Assembly: GCF_030718205.1 (NCBI RefSeq)
Contig: NZ_JAUZQF010000053.1
Location: 1-37,285 of the forward strand
Length of the DNA stretch: 37,285 bases
Source of the DNA: Nonomuraea turcica
Lineage (GTDB): Bacteria; Actinomycetota; Actinomycetes; Streptosporangiales; Streptosporangiaceae
Direction of reading: 5' to 3'
The translations under genes and the position numbers were made by a program. Positions 7,840-16,700 of the stretch are shown here, one piece after another (within the stretch, counting starts at the first letter, position 1; the number at the start of each line of letters is the position of its first letter). The notes below the pieces were generated by a model. The model was given only the letters and a program-made list of their open reading frames with translations, made no database searches and was not told the DNA's origin.

Positions 7840-9213
7840 ATGGAATCGCCTCGACTGCGCCTTGGGCTGCTGGCGTTGACGCAGCTCATCGTGGCTCTCG
7901 ACTACAACATCGTGTACGTGGCGCTACCCGACATCGGGGACGCGCTCGGTTTCAGCCCGTCGTCGGTCCAGTGGGTGGTCAGCGCCTACGCGATCGGCCT
8001 CGGCGGGCTTCTGCTTCTCGGCGGGCGGGCCGTTGACCGGCTCGGACCGCGCCGGATGTTCATGGCAGGCCTGGCGCTGTACGGCGTCGCCTCGCTGGCA
8101 GGCGGACTGGCGACCGGATCGGAGATGCTGGTGGCCGCCCGCGCGGTCCAGGGCATCGGCGGCGCGCTGCTGACTCCTGCCACTCTCACCCTCATCTACC
8201 GGGGATTCGCCGAGGGACCGGCCCGCAACCGGGCCCTGGGCGCCTGGGGCATGGCGGGCAGCGCGGGACTGGCCGCCGGATCCCTGCTGGGCGGCGTGCT
8301 GACCAACTATCTCGGCTGGGAATGGGTGTTCTACGTCAACGTGCCACTGGCGCTGATCTGCGCCCTGGCCGCACCCCGCCTGCTGCCCGCCGACCCCGAC
8401 CGCACCCCGGGCGCCTTCGACGTGCCCGGCGCGCTGCTGGCCACCGGCAGCGCCGCTCTGCTGGTGTTCGGGCTGGCCAGCGGCCCCGACTCCGGATGGG
8501 ACTCGCCCCGCGTCTACGGATCGCTGGTCGCAGGCGCTCTCTTGCTGGCGGCGCTCCTGGTGGTGGAGTCACGCACCCGCGACCCGCTGATCCCGATACG
8601 GCTGGCCCGTGGCCGCTCCCTGGCCACCACCATGATCGTGATCGCCGTCTTCCAGGGCACCCTCGGCGGCGGCTACTACGTCCTCACCTCCTACCTGCAG
8701 CCCGTCCTCGGCTACAGCTCTCTGGAGGCGGGCCTGAGCTTCCTGCCACTCACCCTGATCTGCATGTTCGCCGCCGCGAAGGTCACCCCGATGGCGCTCG
8801 GCCGCTGGGGGATCCGCACCACACTCTCGGTCTCGACGATCGGTACCGGCGTCGGCATCGCCCTCATGGTCATGGGCACCACTCCTGCGGGGGGGTTCTG
8901 GACCCTGCTGCCCGGCAGCGTCGTCTGGGGCCTGTTCGGCGGCATCGCCTTCGTCGCCCTGTTCGCCTCCGCCGGATCCGGCATCGCGCCACACGAGCAG
9001 GGCGTCGCCTCCGGAATCGCCAGCACCGCCAAGGAAATCGGCGGCGCCATGGGCCTGGCCGCCATCGTTGCCATCACCACCGCCTCGCCCGACCTCCTCG
9101 GCGGCCTGCACGTCGCCGGCTGGACGGCCGCCGCGCTCACCGTCGTCGGCGGCCTGATCGCCCTCGCACTTGAACCCTCCCGATCCCGCACTCCCCAAGG
9201 AGCAACCGCATGA
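7840..9213 (+). CDS. MFS drug-exporter family transporter
   Basis: Membrane exporter of 457 aa of the major facilitator superfamily, DHA2 (EmrB/QacA-like) type, driven by proton antiport. The first helix has LTQLIVALDYNIVYVALPDI, motif A is GGRAVDRLGPRRMF after helix 2, and motif C-like sequence GAWGMAGSAGLAAGSLLGGV lies in helix 5, which marks antiporters. I count roughly 14 hydrophobic segments. The start is ATG 7840 with AGGAAGG five bases ahead; GTG 7834 and TTG 7837 overlap that site and are unlikely. The stop overlaps the next gene's ATG. A TetR gene lies divergently, suggesting substrate-inducible efflux before that gene broke. Confidence 0.88.
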   Translation: MESPRLRLGLLALTQLIVALDYNIVYVALPDIGDALGFSPSSVQWVVSAYAIGLGGLLLLGGRAVDRLGPRRMFMAGLALYGVASLAGGLATGSEMLVAARAVQGIGGALLTPATLTLIYRGFAEGPARNRALGAWGMAGSAGLAAGSLLGGVLTNYLGWEWVFYVNVPLALICALAAPRLLPADPDRTPGAFDVPGALLATGSAALLVFGLASGPDSGWDSPRVYGSLVAGALLLAALLVVESRTRDPLIPIRLARGRSLATTMIVIAVFQGTLGGGYYVLTSYLQPVLGYSSLEAGLSFLPLTLICMFAAAKVTPMALGRWGIRTTLSVSTIGTGVGIALMVMGTTPAGGFWTLLPGSVVWGLFGGIAFVALFASAGSGIAPHEQGVASGIASTAKEIGGAMGLAAIVAITTASPDLLGGLHVAGWTAAALTVVGGLIALALEPSRSRTPQGATA

Positions 9214-9542
9214 GCACCAACGACCTGATCCTCAAGTACCTCGACATCTGGAACGAGCGTGACGGCGCCGCCCGTGAAGCGCTCATGACGTCCGTCCTCA
9301 CCGACGACTCGCTCTACTCCGACCCCGACCACGCGGGCCTGCACGGGCACGCGGAGCTGTCGAAGGCGATCGGCACGGCCCAGCAGAACTTCGGCGACCT
9401 GCGCTTCACCCTCGACACCCTGATCAGCACCCATCACGACCGCGCCCTGTTCACCTGGCGGCTCGGCACGGTGGCCACCGGCTACGACGTGGTCGAGTTC
9501 AGCGGAGACCGCATCAGCAGTATCATCGGGTTCTTCGCATGA
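9210..9542 (+). CDS. NTF2/SnoaL-like protein
   Basis: Protein of 110 aa with the NTF2-like cone fold: LILKYLDIWNERDGAAREAL opening, SLYSDPDHAGLHGHAELSKA, IGTAQQNFGDLRF and a VEFSGDRISSIIGFFA ending. The family includes small-molecule isomerases and cyclases as well as non-enzymatic binders; the substrate is unknown. Its ATG overlaps the exporter stop (ATGA at 9210) and its own stop overlaps the hydrolase start at 9539, so it is the middle gene of a translationally coupled operon. Confidence 0.8.
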   Translation: MSTNDLILKYLDIWNERDGAAREALMTSVLTDDSLYSDPDHAGLHGHAELSKAIGTAQQNFGDLRFTLDTLISTHHDRALFTWRLGTVATGYDVVEFSGDRISSIIGFFA

Positions 9543-9795
9543 GCGGCTGGGGAGCGGCCTGGACCACCGCACCACAGCGACCGGGCGCCGGCTTCGGCCC
9601 CAACTGGTCGCAGGAGGGCTTCGCTGGCCACACGATCCGCCAGACGGTACGGCTCGGCATCGGTTGGACACCCTGAGACTCAGGCTGTCCAACCGGTACG
9701 GCACGGCGCCATTCCGCATCACCGGCCTGACCGTGGCTGCCAGTGCGGGCGGCGCCGAGGTCAAGCCCGACACCCAACCTTCCTTGAGACTCAAG
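9539..9795 (+). pseudogene. SGNH/GDSL hydrolase N-terminal fragment
   Basis: Starts with an ATG overlapping the previous stop and reads SGWGAAWTTAPQRPGAGFGP, NWSQEGFAGHTIRQTVRLGI, the N-terminal jelly-roll-like part of secreted SGNH/GDSL esterases. A frameshift near 9660 follows; the next frame gives LRLRLSNRYGTAPFRITGLT and VAASAGGAEVKPDTQP. Coding similarity stops at about 9780, before the catalytic GDSL block, where a sequence shared with 17690-17733 begins. The gene lost some three quarters of its length. Confidence 0.75.
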
Positions 9796-9845
9796 AGCAT
9801 CGAATAGGCGACACCTGATTGCGCGAGGTTGCCAGTGCTGGACCC
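9794..9845 (+). repeat. Shared junction sequence, copy A
   Basis: Bases 9794-9837, beginning AGAGCATCGAATAGGCGACA, match the reverse complement of 17690-17733 with about three differences; a shorter block TGGACCCGA follows in both, after a gap of about 15 bases here. It marks the exact breakpoint of the hydrolase gene, as if the end of a mobile element had been left there. Confidence 0.75.
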
Positions 9846-9881
9846 GATCTTGGGCTCGGGGTAGGGCTCTTCGGTCAACGG

Positions 9882-10190
9882 TCACCTCTCCTGCAGGGGG
9901 CGGGCGTCGAGCATGTCCTGGTCGATCGCGGCCTGGCAGGCCGCCGCCATGTACATCGTCGGCAGGTGCGTGCCGTCGCCATCGACGGTGCGGGTTCCGG
10001 CGTCGGAGAAGATGAGCTGCGCCGCGCCGACGGCGGTGCCGGTGAGGTAGGCGTACATGTCGCGGCCGCGTACGGGGTGCCCCTCCGCGTGCCTCTGCAG
10101 CATCTCCTTCACCTGCCGAATGATCTTCCGCGACATCACCGGATCGGCAGCGGCGCCGGCCAGGGCCGCCCGGCCGTACTGCTCGTTCAA
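9882..10190 (-). CDS. Unknown 102-aa protein
   Basis: TTG-initiated frame of 102 aa reading NEQYGRAALAGAAADPVMSR, KIIRQVKEMLQRHAEGHPVR, GRDMYAYLTGTAVGAAQLIF and ending DMLDARPLQER. It is helical and charged with no membrane segment. The start overlaps the stop of the 36-aa frame at 10187-10297, suggesting coupling. I do not recognise the family; the style is that of plasmid or integrative-element accessory genes. It could also be the C-terminal part of a larger broken gene. Confidence 0.45.
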   Translation of the reverse strand: MNEQYGRAALAGAAADPVMSRKIIRQVKEMLQRHAEGHPVRGRDMYAYLTGTAVGAAQLIFSDAGTRTVDGDGTHLPTMYMAAACQAAIDQDMLDARPLQER

Positions 10191-10297
10191 GCGGGGAAGA
10201 TTGAGGGTGCCAGCCCGAACGGTGGGGCAGCGGGTTCGACCTCGGCGAACAGGTCGAGCTGTTCGTGCCCTTCGACGAGGCGGCGGCGCCTACTCAT
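10187..10297 (-). CDS. Small basic-to-acidic ORF, 36 aa
   Basis: ATG-initiated frame reading SRRRRLVEGHEQLDLFAEVE and ending PPFGLAPSIFPA. Its TGA overlaps the TTG of the next gene by three bases on the same strand. The arginine-rich start and the QLDLF stretch are the only notable traits; QLDLF-type peptides resemble sliding-clamp-binding motifs, but that is only a resemblance. Unknown function. Confidence 0.35.
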   Translation of the reverse strand: MSRRRRLVEGHEQLDLFAEVEPAAPPFGLAPSIFPA

Positions 10298-10442
10298 CGC
10301 GGCCGCCTGCTGCAGCGGGGCGCCGGGCGGGCCCGGCCGCGTCAAGTTCGCGCATCGTCAACGTTCTCCTCGGGGTGGAAAGAGAACGCCCTCTGCCTCA
10401 TGCCGCAGGTGCATGACCGCACCCCGATGTGGGACGCCCCGC

Positions 10443-10730
10443 TCATTGCGGGCGGGGGCAACTCCCTCCCCCGGAAGCGAGGCCCCACATCGGACAGGAC
10501 ATGCCCGAGCCGCGGAACCAGTCGGCCATGTACTGCTGCATCTGGAACATCTCGGCATGCTGAGCATCGCTCACCTGGCCGGCGAAGGCGGCGACCTCGG
10601 GGTGCGAGATGTTCCCGTGCATGAGCAGATGCTGCGACATCATGACGGTCATCATGTGGTGCGGGATCATGTCCTGCAGGAACGTCTCATCCAGCGCGTC
10701 GCCGGACAGCTTGGACAAATCGCGCATCAT
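10443..10730 (-). pseudogene. DUF305 domain, truncated
   Basis: The minus strand encodes the second half of a DUF305 (ferritin-like, often copper-associated) protein: LDETFLQDMIPHHMMTVMMS, QHLLMHGNISHPEVAAFAGQ and VSDAQHAEMFQMQQYMADWF. The M-x-x-HH and H-x-E-type metal-ligand motifs are intact. Full-length members are exported and about 170-220 aa; the signal peptide and first helix pair are absent, and upstream codons to 10919 do not resemble the family. ATGs at 10730 and 10727 could start a 95-aa remnant. A 12-bp palindrome CTTGCCGGCAAG at 10791-10802 lies 60 bp upstream. Confidence 0.65.
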
Positions 10731-10802
10731 CGGCCGGATCTGGACAGCGCCAGAGGCGTGACGTCGGCCACGGTGTGAGCGGCCCTGCCACTTGCCGGCA
10801 AG

Positions 10803-11093
10803 GCCGCTTGCCTGTCCCTGTGTACATGACAGTGAGGTGGGCCCGCCGCTCCAGTGGGCAGGGCGGCAGCCGACCCCACAGTATGAGCAGTAACCACTTG
10901 CTGTACCGGTGACTTCCACGACGCGTCATCCTCACCGTGTACGAGATGAAGCGGCTCGGCCGCGACGCGAGCCACGACGGCGGAGACCAGAGCCTGCAGG
11001 CATGCGGGGCGGGGTTCTCCATGCACACAACGGGGCGGGGCCAGCCTCAGGACGCCCCAACTCGAACCACTTGACGCCGCACGGGAGAAATCC
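10803..11093. other. Intergenic, no gene seen
   Basis: No domain-bearing frame on either strand. It lies between the DUF305 remnant's upstream side and the 3' end of the imine reductase-like gene. Confidence 0.45.
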
Positions 11094-11993
11094 TCAGCGT
11101 CGCTTCGCCAGCAACTCAAACAAACTGGAAAAGCCCTGTTCGCCGTGGCCGCCGGCGATTCGGTCGTCCATCAGTTCCTTGACCTGCCGCATCCGCATGG
11201 CTTCCACGCCGATGGATTCCCGATGGCTGATCATGTCGTCCATCAGTGCGGCCTGGACATTGAGCGAACCAAGATCTGGCGGGCATTCGCCGCTCTTGAC
11301 CGCCTTGCCAATCGAGAGCAACAACGGCGGGTAAGCGACCACCGAGCCGGCGATGCGCTCGGCGAACTCCGCCACGTCAACCCCTTCGGCCTGCACCAGC
11401 CTGAGCGCGTGCAGAAAGCCGATCAGCAGCTCGTAGGCCACCGCGACCTGGGCCATGAATTCCACGGCGGCCAGGCCGGCGTCTTCGCCGTGGTACGCGA
11501 TGCTGCCCAGCACCTGCAGCGTCGACTCGTGGGCTTCGAACGCGCTGCGGGAACCGCTGAACGGGAACATGATGTTCGGCGTGCCCACATACGGAGGGTC
11601 TCTCATGATCTTGCCGTCGAGGTACTCGGCGCCGCGCTCACGTGCCCAGCGCTCGTTCGCCCGCGCCTGACTGGGAGAGCCGCTGGTGAGGTTCACCAGC
11701 ACCTTGCCCGCGATCGCGGCATCGACGGAACCCAGCACTTCGTCAACCGCTGTGCTGTCGAGCAGACAGACCACGACGAGCGGGCTCGCCGCCACCGCCT
11801 CCGCGGCCGTCGCGGCCGCCGTGGCACCGGCATCGACCAACGGCGCACTCTTGCTCGCGGTCCGGTTCCAGACCGTCGTGCGATATCCACGGTCGACCAA
11901 CGTCCTGGCGATCGCCGATCCCATGTCACCGAGACCGAGCACGGTGACCTGACCGGCCGCGGCAGTTGGGCCGTCGGTTGTCGTTGTTGTCAT
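11094..11993 (-). CDS. Imine reductase/reductive aminase-like NADPH enzyme
   Basis: Protein of 299 aa of the beta-hydroxyacid-dehydrogenase-like superfamily, closest in pattern to imine reductases and reductive aminases. The Rossmann part has VTVLGLGDMGSAIARTLVDR with the glycine motif at residues 20-25 and TTVWNRTASKSAPLVDAGAT for NADPH. LVNLTSGSPSQAR followed by GAEYLDGKIM is typical of the imine reductase branch rather than of 3-hydroxyisobutyrate dehydrogenases. The C-terminal all-helical dimer domain ends ELMDDRIAGGHGEQGFSSLF. It would reduce C=N bonds of cyclic imines or amine-carbonyl adducts in the cytosol. ATG 11993 has AAGGAAGG upstream. It follows the MFS gene by 53 bp on the same strand. 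Confidence 0.85.
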   Translation of the reverse strand: MTTTTTDGPTAAAGQVTVLGLGDMGSAIARTLVDRGYRTTVWNRTASKSAPLVDAGATAAATAAEAVAASPLVVVCLLDSTAVDEVLGSVDAAIAGKVLVNLTSGSPSQARANERWARERGAEYLDGKIMRDPPYVGTPNIMFPFSGSRSAFEAHESTLQVLGSIAYHGEDAGLAAVEFMAQVAVAYELLIGFLHALRLVQAEGVDVAEFAERIAGSVVAYPPLLLSIGKAVKSGECPPDLGSLNVQAALMDDMISHRESIGVEAMRMRQVKELMDDRIAGGHGEQGFSSLFELLAKRR

Positions 11994-12046
11994 GATGGTC
12001 CTTCCTTGCCGAACGAATACGTTTCTCGTGCTGGTCGTTTGCCGGG

Positions 12047-13606
12047 TCAAGGGCTCTCGGCGGGCTGGAGCGGCTTGTCTCCCTGAGAGGGCTGCCCGCT
12101 GTCGGTGCCGGCCTTGCGCAGCGCGGTCAGGGCGATGAGCGCGGTGGCGGCGGCGAAGGCGGCGCAGACAACGGCGACCACGTTCAGCCCGCTGGTGTAC
12201 GCCTCCCGCGCGCCGGCAAGGAGTTGCCCGGCCACCGAGCCGGTGAGGTCCTGGGCGGCCGCGAGCGCCCCTTCGAGGCTGTTGCGCACGGTCTCGGCGT
12301 CGGTCGCCGGCACACCGTCCGGAACGGTCACAGAGCTGCGGTAGACGATCGAGCCCAGGCTGCCGAGAGTGGCGATGCCCACGGCTACGCCGAGATGGCT
12401 AGCGGTCTCCGAGAGGGAGGCGGCCGAGCCGCTCTTCTCCGGCGGCGCCGCGCTGACGATCAGGTTGGTGCCGAGCGCGCCGATCGGGCCGGTGCCGAAG
12501 AACGCGATCACGAAGCCGATGACCAGCAGCGGCAACCCGCCGACCGGGTCGACGAAGGCGATCGCGACGTAGCCGGCCGCGGCGACGGCCAGACCCGCCG
12601 CGATGACAGCCGCCGTGGAGAACCGCTTGGCGAGGCCGGGAGCGAGCTGCGCGGAGACGATGGAGGCGATCGCGGAGGGCACCATCCACAGGCCTGCGTG
12701 CATCGGGGAGAGCCCCTGCACCATCTGCAGAAAACCGGTGATGAACAGGTAGCTGCCGGCGACGGCGACCATCAAGATCACCTGGATCAGCAGCGAGGCG
12801 GTAAAGGCACCGTTGCGGAACAGCGTGACGTCCACCACGGGATGTTCGAGCCTGCCCTGCCGCAACACGAACAGCGCGCCCATGATCAGACCGGCCAGGG
12901 CGGCTGCGACCGGCATGACGTCGAAGCCGTACTTGGCGATCTCCTTGATGCCATAGATGACGGGCAGGATCCCCGCGAGCGAGAGGACGACGCTGATCAG
13001 ATCCAGCTTGCCGCCGACGGGGGCCTTGTACTCGGGCAGGAGCATCGGTCCGGCGACGAGCAGGATCAGCATGACCGGCACACCGAGCAGGAAGGCCGAA
13101 CCCCACCAGAAGTGCTCGAGCAGCAGGCCGCCGACGACCGGGCCGAGTGCGGTGCCGACCATGAAACAGCTCGCCCACAGCGCGAAGGCGCGGCCGCGCT
13201 GGGCTGGATCGTGGAACATGTTGCCGATCAGGGCCAGCGTGGACGGCATGATCGTCGCCGCGGCGACCCCGAGCAGCGCGCGGCTGACGATCAGCATCTC
13301 GGCGCTGCCGGAGTAGGCGGCCAGCAGGGAAGTGACCAAAACGGCAGCGGCACCGATCAGCAACAGCCTGCGGCGGCCGATCCGATCACCGAGGGTACCC
13401 ATCGTGACCAGAAAGCCGGCCATGAGGAAACCGTAGATATCCATGATCCACAACATCTGGTTCCCGGTGGGCCGCAGCGCCTCCGCCAGCGAGGGCAGTG
13501 CCAGGAACAGGACACTCTGGTCCAGCGACAAAAGCAGGGTGGGCAGGGCCAGCACGGCGAGCCCGGTCCATTCCCTGGCCCCTGCCTTCCGGGTGACATC
13601 GGACAT
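12047..13606 (-). CDS. MFS transporter, DHA2/SmvA-like, 14 TM
   Basis: Exporter of 519 aa. It begins GLAVLALPTLLLSLDQSVLF and LALPSLAEAL (helix 1), has motif A GTLGDRIGRRRLLL, and motif C-type sequence FMVGTALGPVVGGLLLEHFW in helix 5. The length and about 14 hydrophobic segments place it in the DHA2 group that includes SmvA and QacA-type multidrug antiporters. The ATG has GGAGAG upstream. It is the first gene of an operon with the imine reductase-like gene and is divergent from the AfsR-type regulator, a common arrangement for dedicated export-and-modification modules. Confidence 0.9.
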   Translation of the reverse strand: MSDVTRKAGAREWTGLAVLALPTLLLSLDQSVLFLALPSLAEALRPTGNQMLWIMDIYGFLMAGFLVTMGTLGDRIGRRRLLLIGAAAVLVTSLLAAYSGSAEMLIVSRALLGVAAATIMPSTLALIGNMFHDPAQRGRAFALWASCFMVGTALGPVVGGLLLEHFWWGSAFLLGVPVMLILLVAGPMLLPEYKAPVGGKLDLISVVLSLAGILPVIYGIKEIAKYGFDVMPVAAALAGLIMGALFVLRQGRLEHPVVDVTLFRNGAFTASLLIQVILMVAVAGSYLFITGFLQMVQGLSPMHAGLWMVPSAIASIVSAQLAPGLAKRFSTAAVIAAGLAVAAAGYVAIAFVDPVGGLPLLVIGFVIAFFGTGPIGALGTNLIVSAAPPEKSGSAASLSETASHLGVAVGIATLGSLGSIVYRSSVTVPDGVPATDAETVRNSLEGALAAAQDLTGSVAGQLLAGAREAYTSGLNVVAVVCAAFAAATALIALTALRKAGTDSGQPSQGDKPLQPAESP

Positions 13607-13671
13607 CTCAACTCTCCTTCGCGATGCGCTCGCATACAGCGATCACCATGCACATGGCCGCTCCCGGGCCA

Positions 13672-13690
13672 CTCTTGGTGCGCTCTTGGT
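13672..13690 (+). promoter_or_regulatory. 11-bp-phased direct repeats, SARP-type box
   Basis: CTCTTGGT occurs at 13672-13679 and again at 13683-13690, exactly 11 bp apart, in the 109-bp divergent space between exporter and regulator. Known SARP proteins bind direct repeats phased by one helical turn (11 bp) near the -35 region, so this is a natural target for the adjacent regulator. The site assignment is inference from spacing and place. Confidence 0.5.
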
Positions 13691-13715
13691 CCACCCGGCC
13701 CGGTAGCGTGAGCGC

Positions 13716-16700
13716 ATGCGTTTCGGGGTGCTCGGTCCGTTGGAGGTGTGGACGGCCGGGGGCGATCCGGTCCGGGTTCCAGAGCTCAAGGTCCGTGCTC
13801 TCCTGGCGTGCCTGCTGGCGCACCAGGGACGCCCCGTCTCCGCCGATCGGCTCATCGACGAGCTCTGGGGCGGCGCATTACCCGCCAATCCGACCGGCGC
13901 GCTGCAGAACAAGGTGTGGCAGCTGCGGCGGGCGCTGGAGAGCGCGGAGCCGGGCGGCCGTGCTCTCGTCGCCTGGCGAGGGCAGGGCTACCAGTTGCTG
14001 GCCGGCCCCGACGCTGTGGATGCGGGCCGGTTTCAGGCCCTGGTGGCCCGCGCGCGTACGATCGCCGACCTGCACGTGCGCGCCGGCCTGCTGGCGGACG
14101 CGCTGGCGATGTGGCGGGGCCCGGCGTTCGCCGATTTCGCCGACGAGGAATTCGTCCGCGCTGCCAGGCAGCGGCTGGAGGAGCAGCGGCTCAGCGCTCT
14201 GGAAGAGCAGGCCGAGACCCGTCTGGAGCTGGGCGAGCACGCGCTGGTCGCCGACGAGCTGGGCGACCTGGTTGCGTCACACCCGCTGCGGGAGCGGCTG
14301 CGCGCCGCCCACGTGCGGGCGCTGTATCTCGCGGGGCGGCAGAGCGCCGCGTTGAGCAGCTACGCGCAGCTGCGCGAGCGTCTGGCCGACGAGCTCGGCC
14401 TGGATCCCAGCCCTGAACTGGCGGCGCTGCACCAGGCGATCCTCACCCAGGATCCCGGGCTGAACGCCGCTCTCCCGCCTGTCACCAGCGCGGCCCGTCT
14501 GGCGACGAACATCCCCGTCACGCTGACCGACCTGATCGGCCGGAGTGAGGCCATTGACGAGCTGCTGGAGTTGCTCGGCACGCGCCGGCTGGTGACGCTG
14601 ACCGGCTCGGGCGGGGTCGGCAAGACGCAGCTCGCGCTGGCGGCCGCCGCGCGGGCGGGCGCACGGTTCCCGGGCGGGGTGTGGCTGGTCGAGTTCGCCG
14701 CGCTGGACGCCGTCCCCGGATCGGGCGTTCCAGGCCGACCGGCTGTCTCGGCCGCGACGCATGTGCAGGAGGCGGTCGCTGCGGTCCTCGGCGTACGCGA
14801 CCACTTCGCCTCCCGTCCGCGGCCGTTGACCGACCGGATGGCGCAGGCAATCGGCGGCCAGCCGACGCTGCTGGTCTTCGACAACTGCGAGCATGTGGTC
14901 GAGCCGGTCACCGAGCTGGCGGAAGAGCTGCTCACAACGAGCCCGGGCCTGCGGATCCTGGCCACCAGCCAGACCCGGCTCGGCGTCACCGGCGAGCACC
15001 TGCGCGAGGTTCTGCCACTGCTGAGTCCCGAGCCGCCGACCGGTCTGTCCCCCGAGGCGCTCCTGCGGTTCAGCGCCGTGGAACTGTTCGTGACGCGGGC
15101 CACGGCGGCCGCGCCCAACTTCGCCCTCGACGAGTCCAACGCCGAGGCGGTCGCCTGGATCTGCCGGCGGCTGGACGGCATTCCCCTCGCGCTGGAGATG
15201 GCTGCCACACGCGTACGGGCGCTGGGCGTCCAAGAGCTGGCCGCGCGGCTCGACGACCGCCTGCACCTGCTCGCCGCCGGGACACGCACCACCCCGGCAC
15301 GGCAACGGACGCTGCGTGCGATGATCGACTGGAGCTGGGAACTGCTGGGCGAGCAGGAGCGTGCGGTGCTGAGGCGGCTGGCCGTGCACGCCGACGGTTG
15401 CACCCTCGCCGCGGCCGAGGAGGTCTGCGCCGCCGGCGACCTGGACCGCTTCACGGTGCTCGATATGCTGGCCCGGCTGGTCGACTGCTCGCTGGTAGTG
15501 GCGACCGAAGACGTCGAAGGCCTGCGCTACCGCCTGCTGGAGTCGGTCACCGCCTATTGCCTGGAACGGCTGCGTGAGACGGGGGAGCTGGAGGATCTCC
15601 AGCGGCGCCACCGGCTCTACTACACGAGCCTGGCCGAGCGCGCCGAGCCGCATCTGCGCGGCCACGAGCAGCGGCAGTGGCTGCGCATTCTGGACACCGA
15701 GAACGCCAACCTGCGCACCGCCCTCGACAGCGCCGTACGCGCCCGCGACGCCGAATGCGCGCTGCGCCTGGCCAACGCGCTGACCTGGTACTGGCAGCTG
15801 CGTGGCCGCAACCACGAAGCTGATCGCGCACTGACCTCGGCGCTGTCGCTCGGCGCCCCGCCCGCCATACCGGTGGCCAGGGCCACCGCCTGGCGGGGCG
15901 GGTTCAGGCTGGCGCTCCGCGGCAGCGCCGACCCGCGCGGCGAGTACGAGGCCGCGCTGGCCCCGTACGAGGAGATCGACGACCCGCAGGGCCGGGCACG
16001 AGCGCAGTGGTTCGTCGGCTCCAATCTGTACGGCGTGGGCGATCTGTCGCAGAGCGAGGACCTGCTGAATCGCGCGCTGGAGACGTTCCGCTCGAGCGGC
16101 GACCGCTGGGGTACGGCGGCGGCACTGAGCACGCGTGCGTTCTACGCGAAACTGCGCGGGGATTTCGACATGCTGCGCCGTGACGGCGAGCAGAGTCTGG
16201 CGATGTTCCGGGAACTGGGCGACCAGTGGGGGCAACTCCAGGCCATGGTGCCGCTGGCGACACTGGCGGAGATCGTCGGCGACTATCCGCACGCCAGGCG
16301 GCTCTTCCGCGACGGGCTGCGGATCGCGGAAGACCTCAAGCTGTGGCCACAGGTCTCCTACCAGCTCGCCGGGCTCGGCCGGATCGCGCTGCTCATGCGC
16401 GACTACCCGCAGGCACGGGAATTCCACGAGCGCGCGCGACGGCTCGCGATCGAACAGTCGGACACTTTCGGTGAGCAGTTCGCCGAGATCGGGCTCGGCC
16501 TGGGCGCCCGGCGGGAAGGCGACCTCGACACCGCCGAGACCCACATGCGCAGCGTTCTGGCACTGCACCGGAAGGCAGGATACGAGCCGGGCGTGCCCGC
16601 GCTGATTCTCGCGGAGCTGGGTTTCATCGCCGAACTACGGGAGGATCCGCGCCTTGCTCGGGAGCTCCAGCTCGACGGCCTGGCCACCGCACGGTCCACC

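Noticed and set aside
10423..10497. Inverted GATGTGGG and CCCACATC blocks at the end of the DUF305 remnant as a riboswitch or attachment site
   Set aside because: They form at most a long-range stem partly inside coding sequence; no known RNA class fits.
12224..13711. 495-aa plus-strand frame opposite the MFS gene
   Set aside because: Its composition (runs of Gly, Arg, His, Gln and Asp) is that of a mirror frame, and it lies fully over a clear 14-TM transporter.
14277..16568. 763-aa frame antisense to the AfsR-type gene
   Set aside because: Shadow of a strong GC-biased coding region; no domain.
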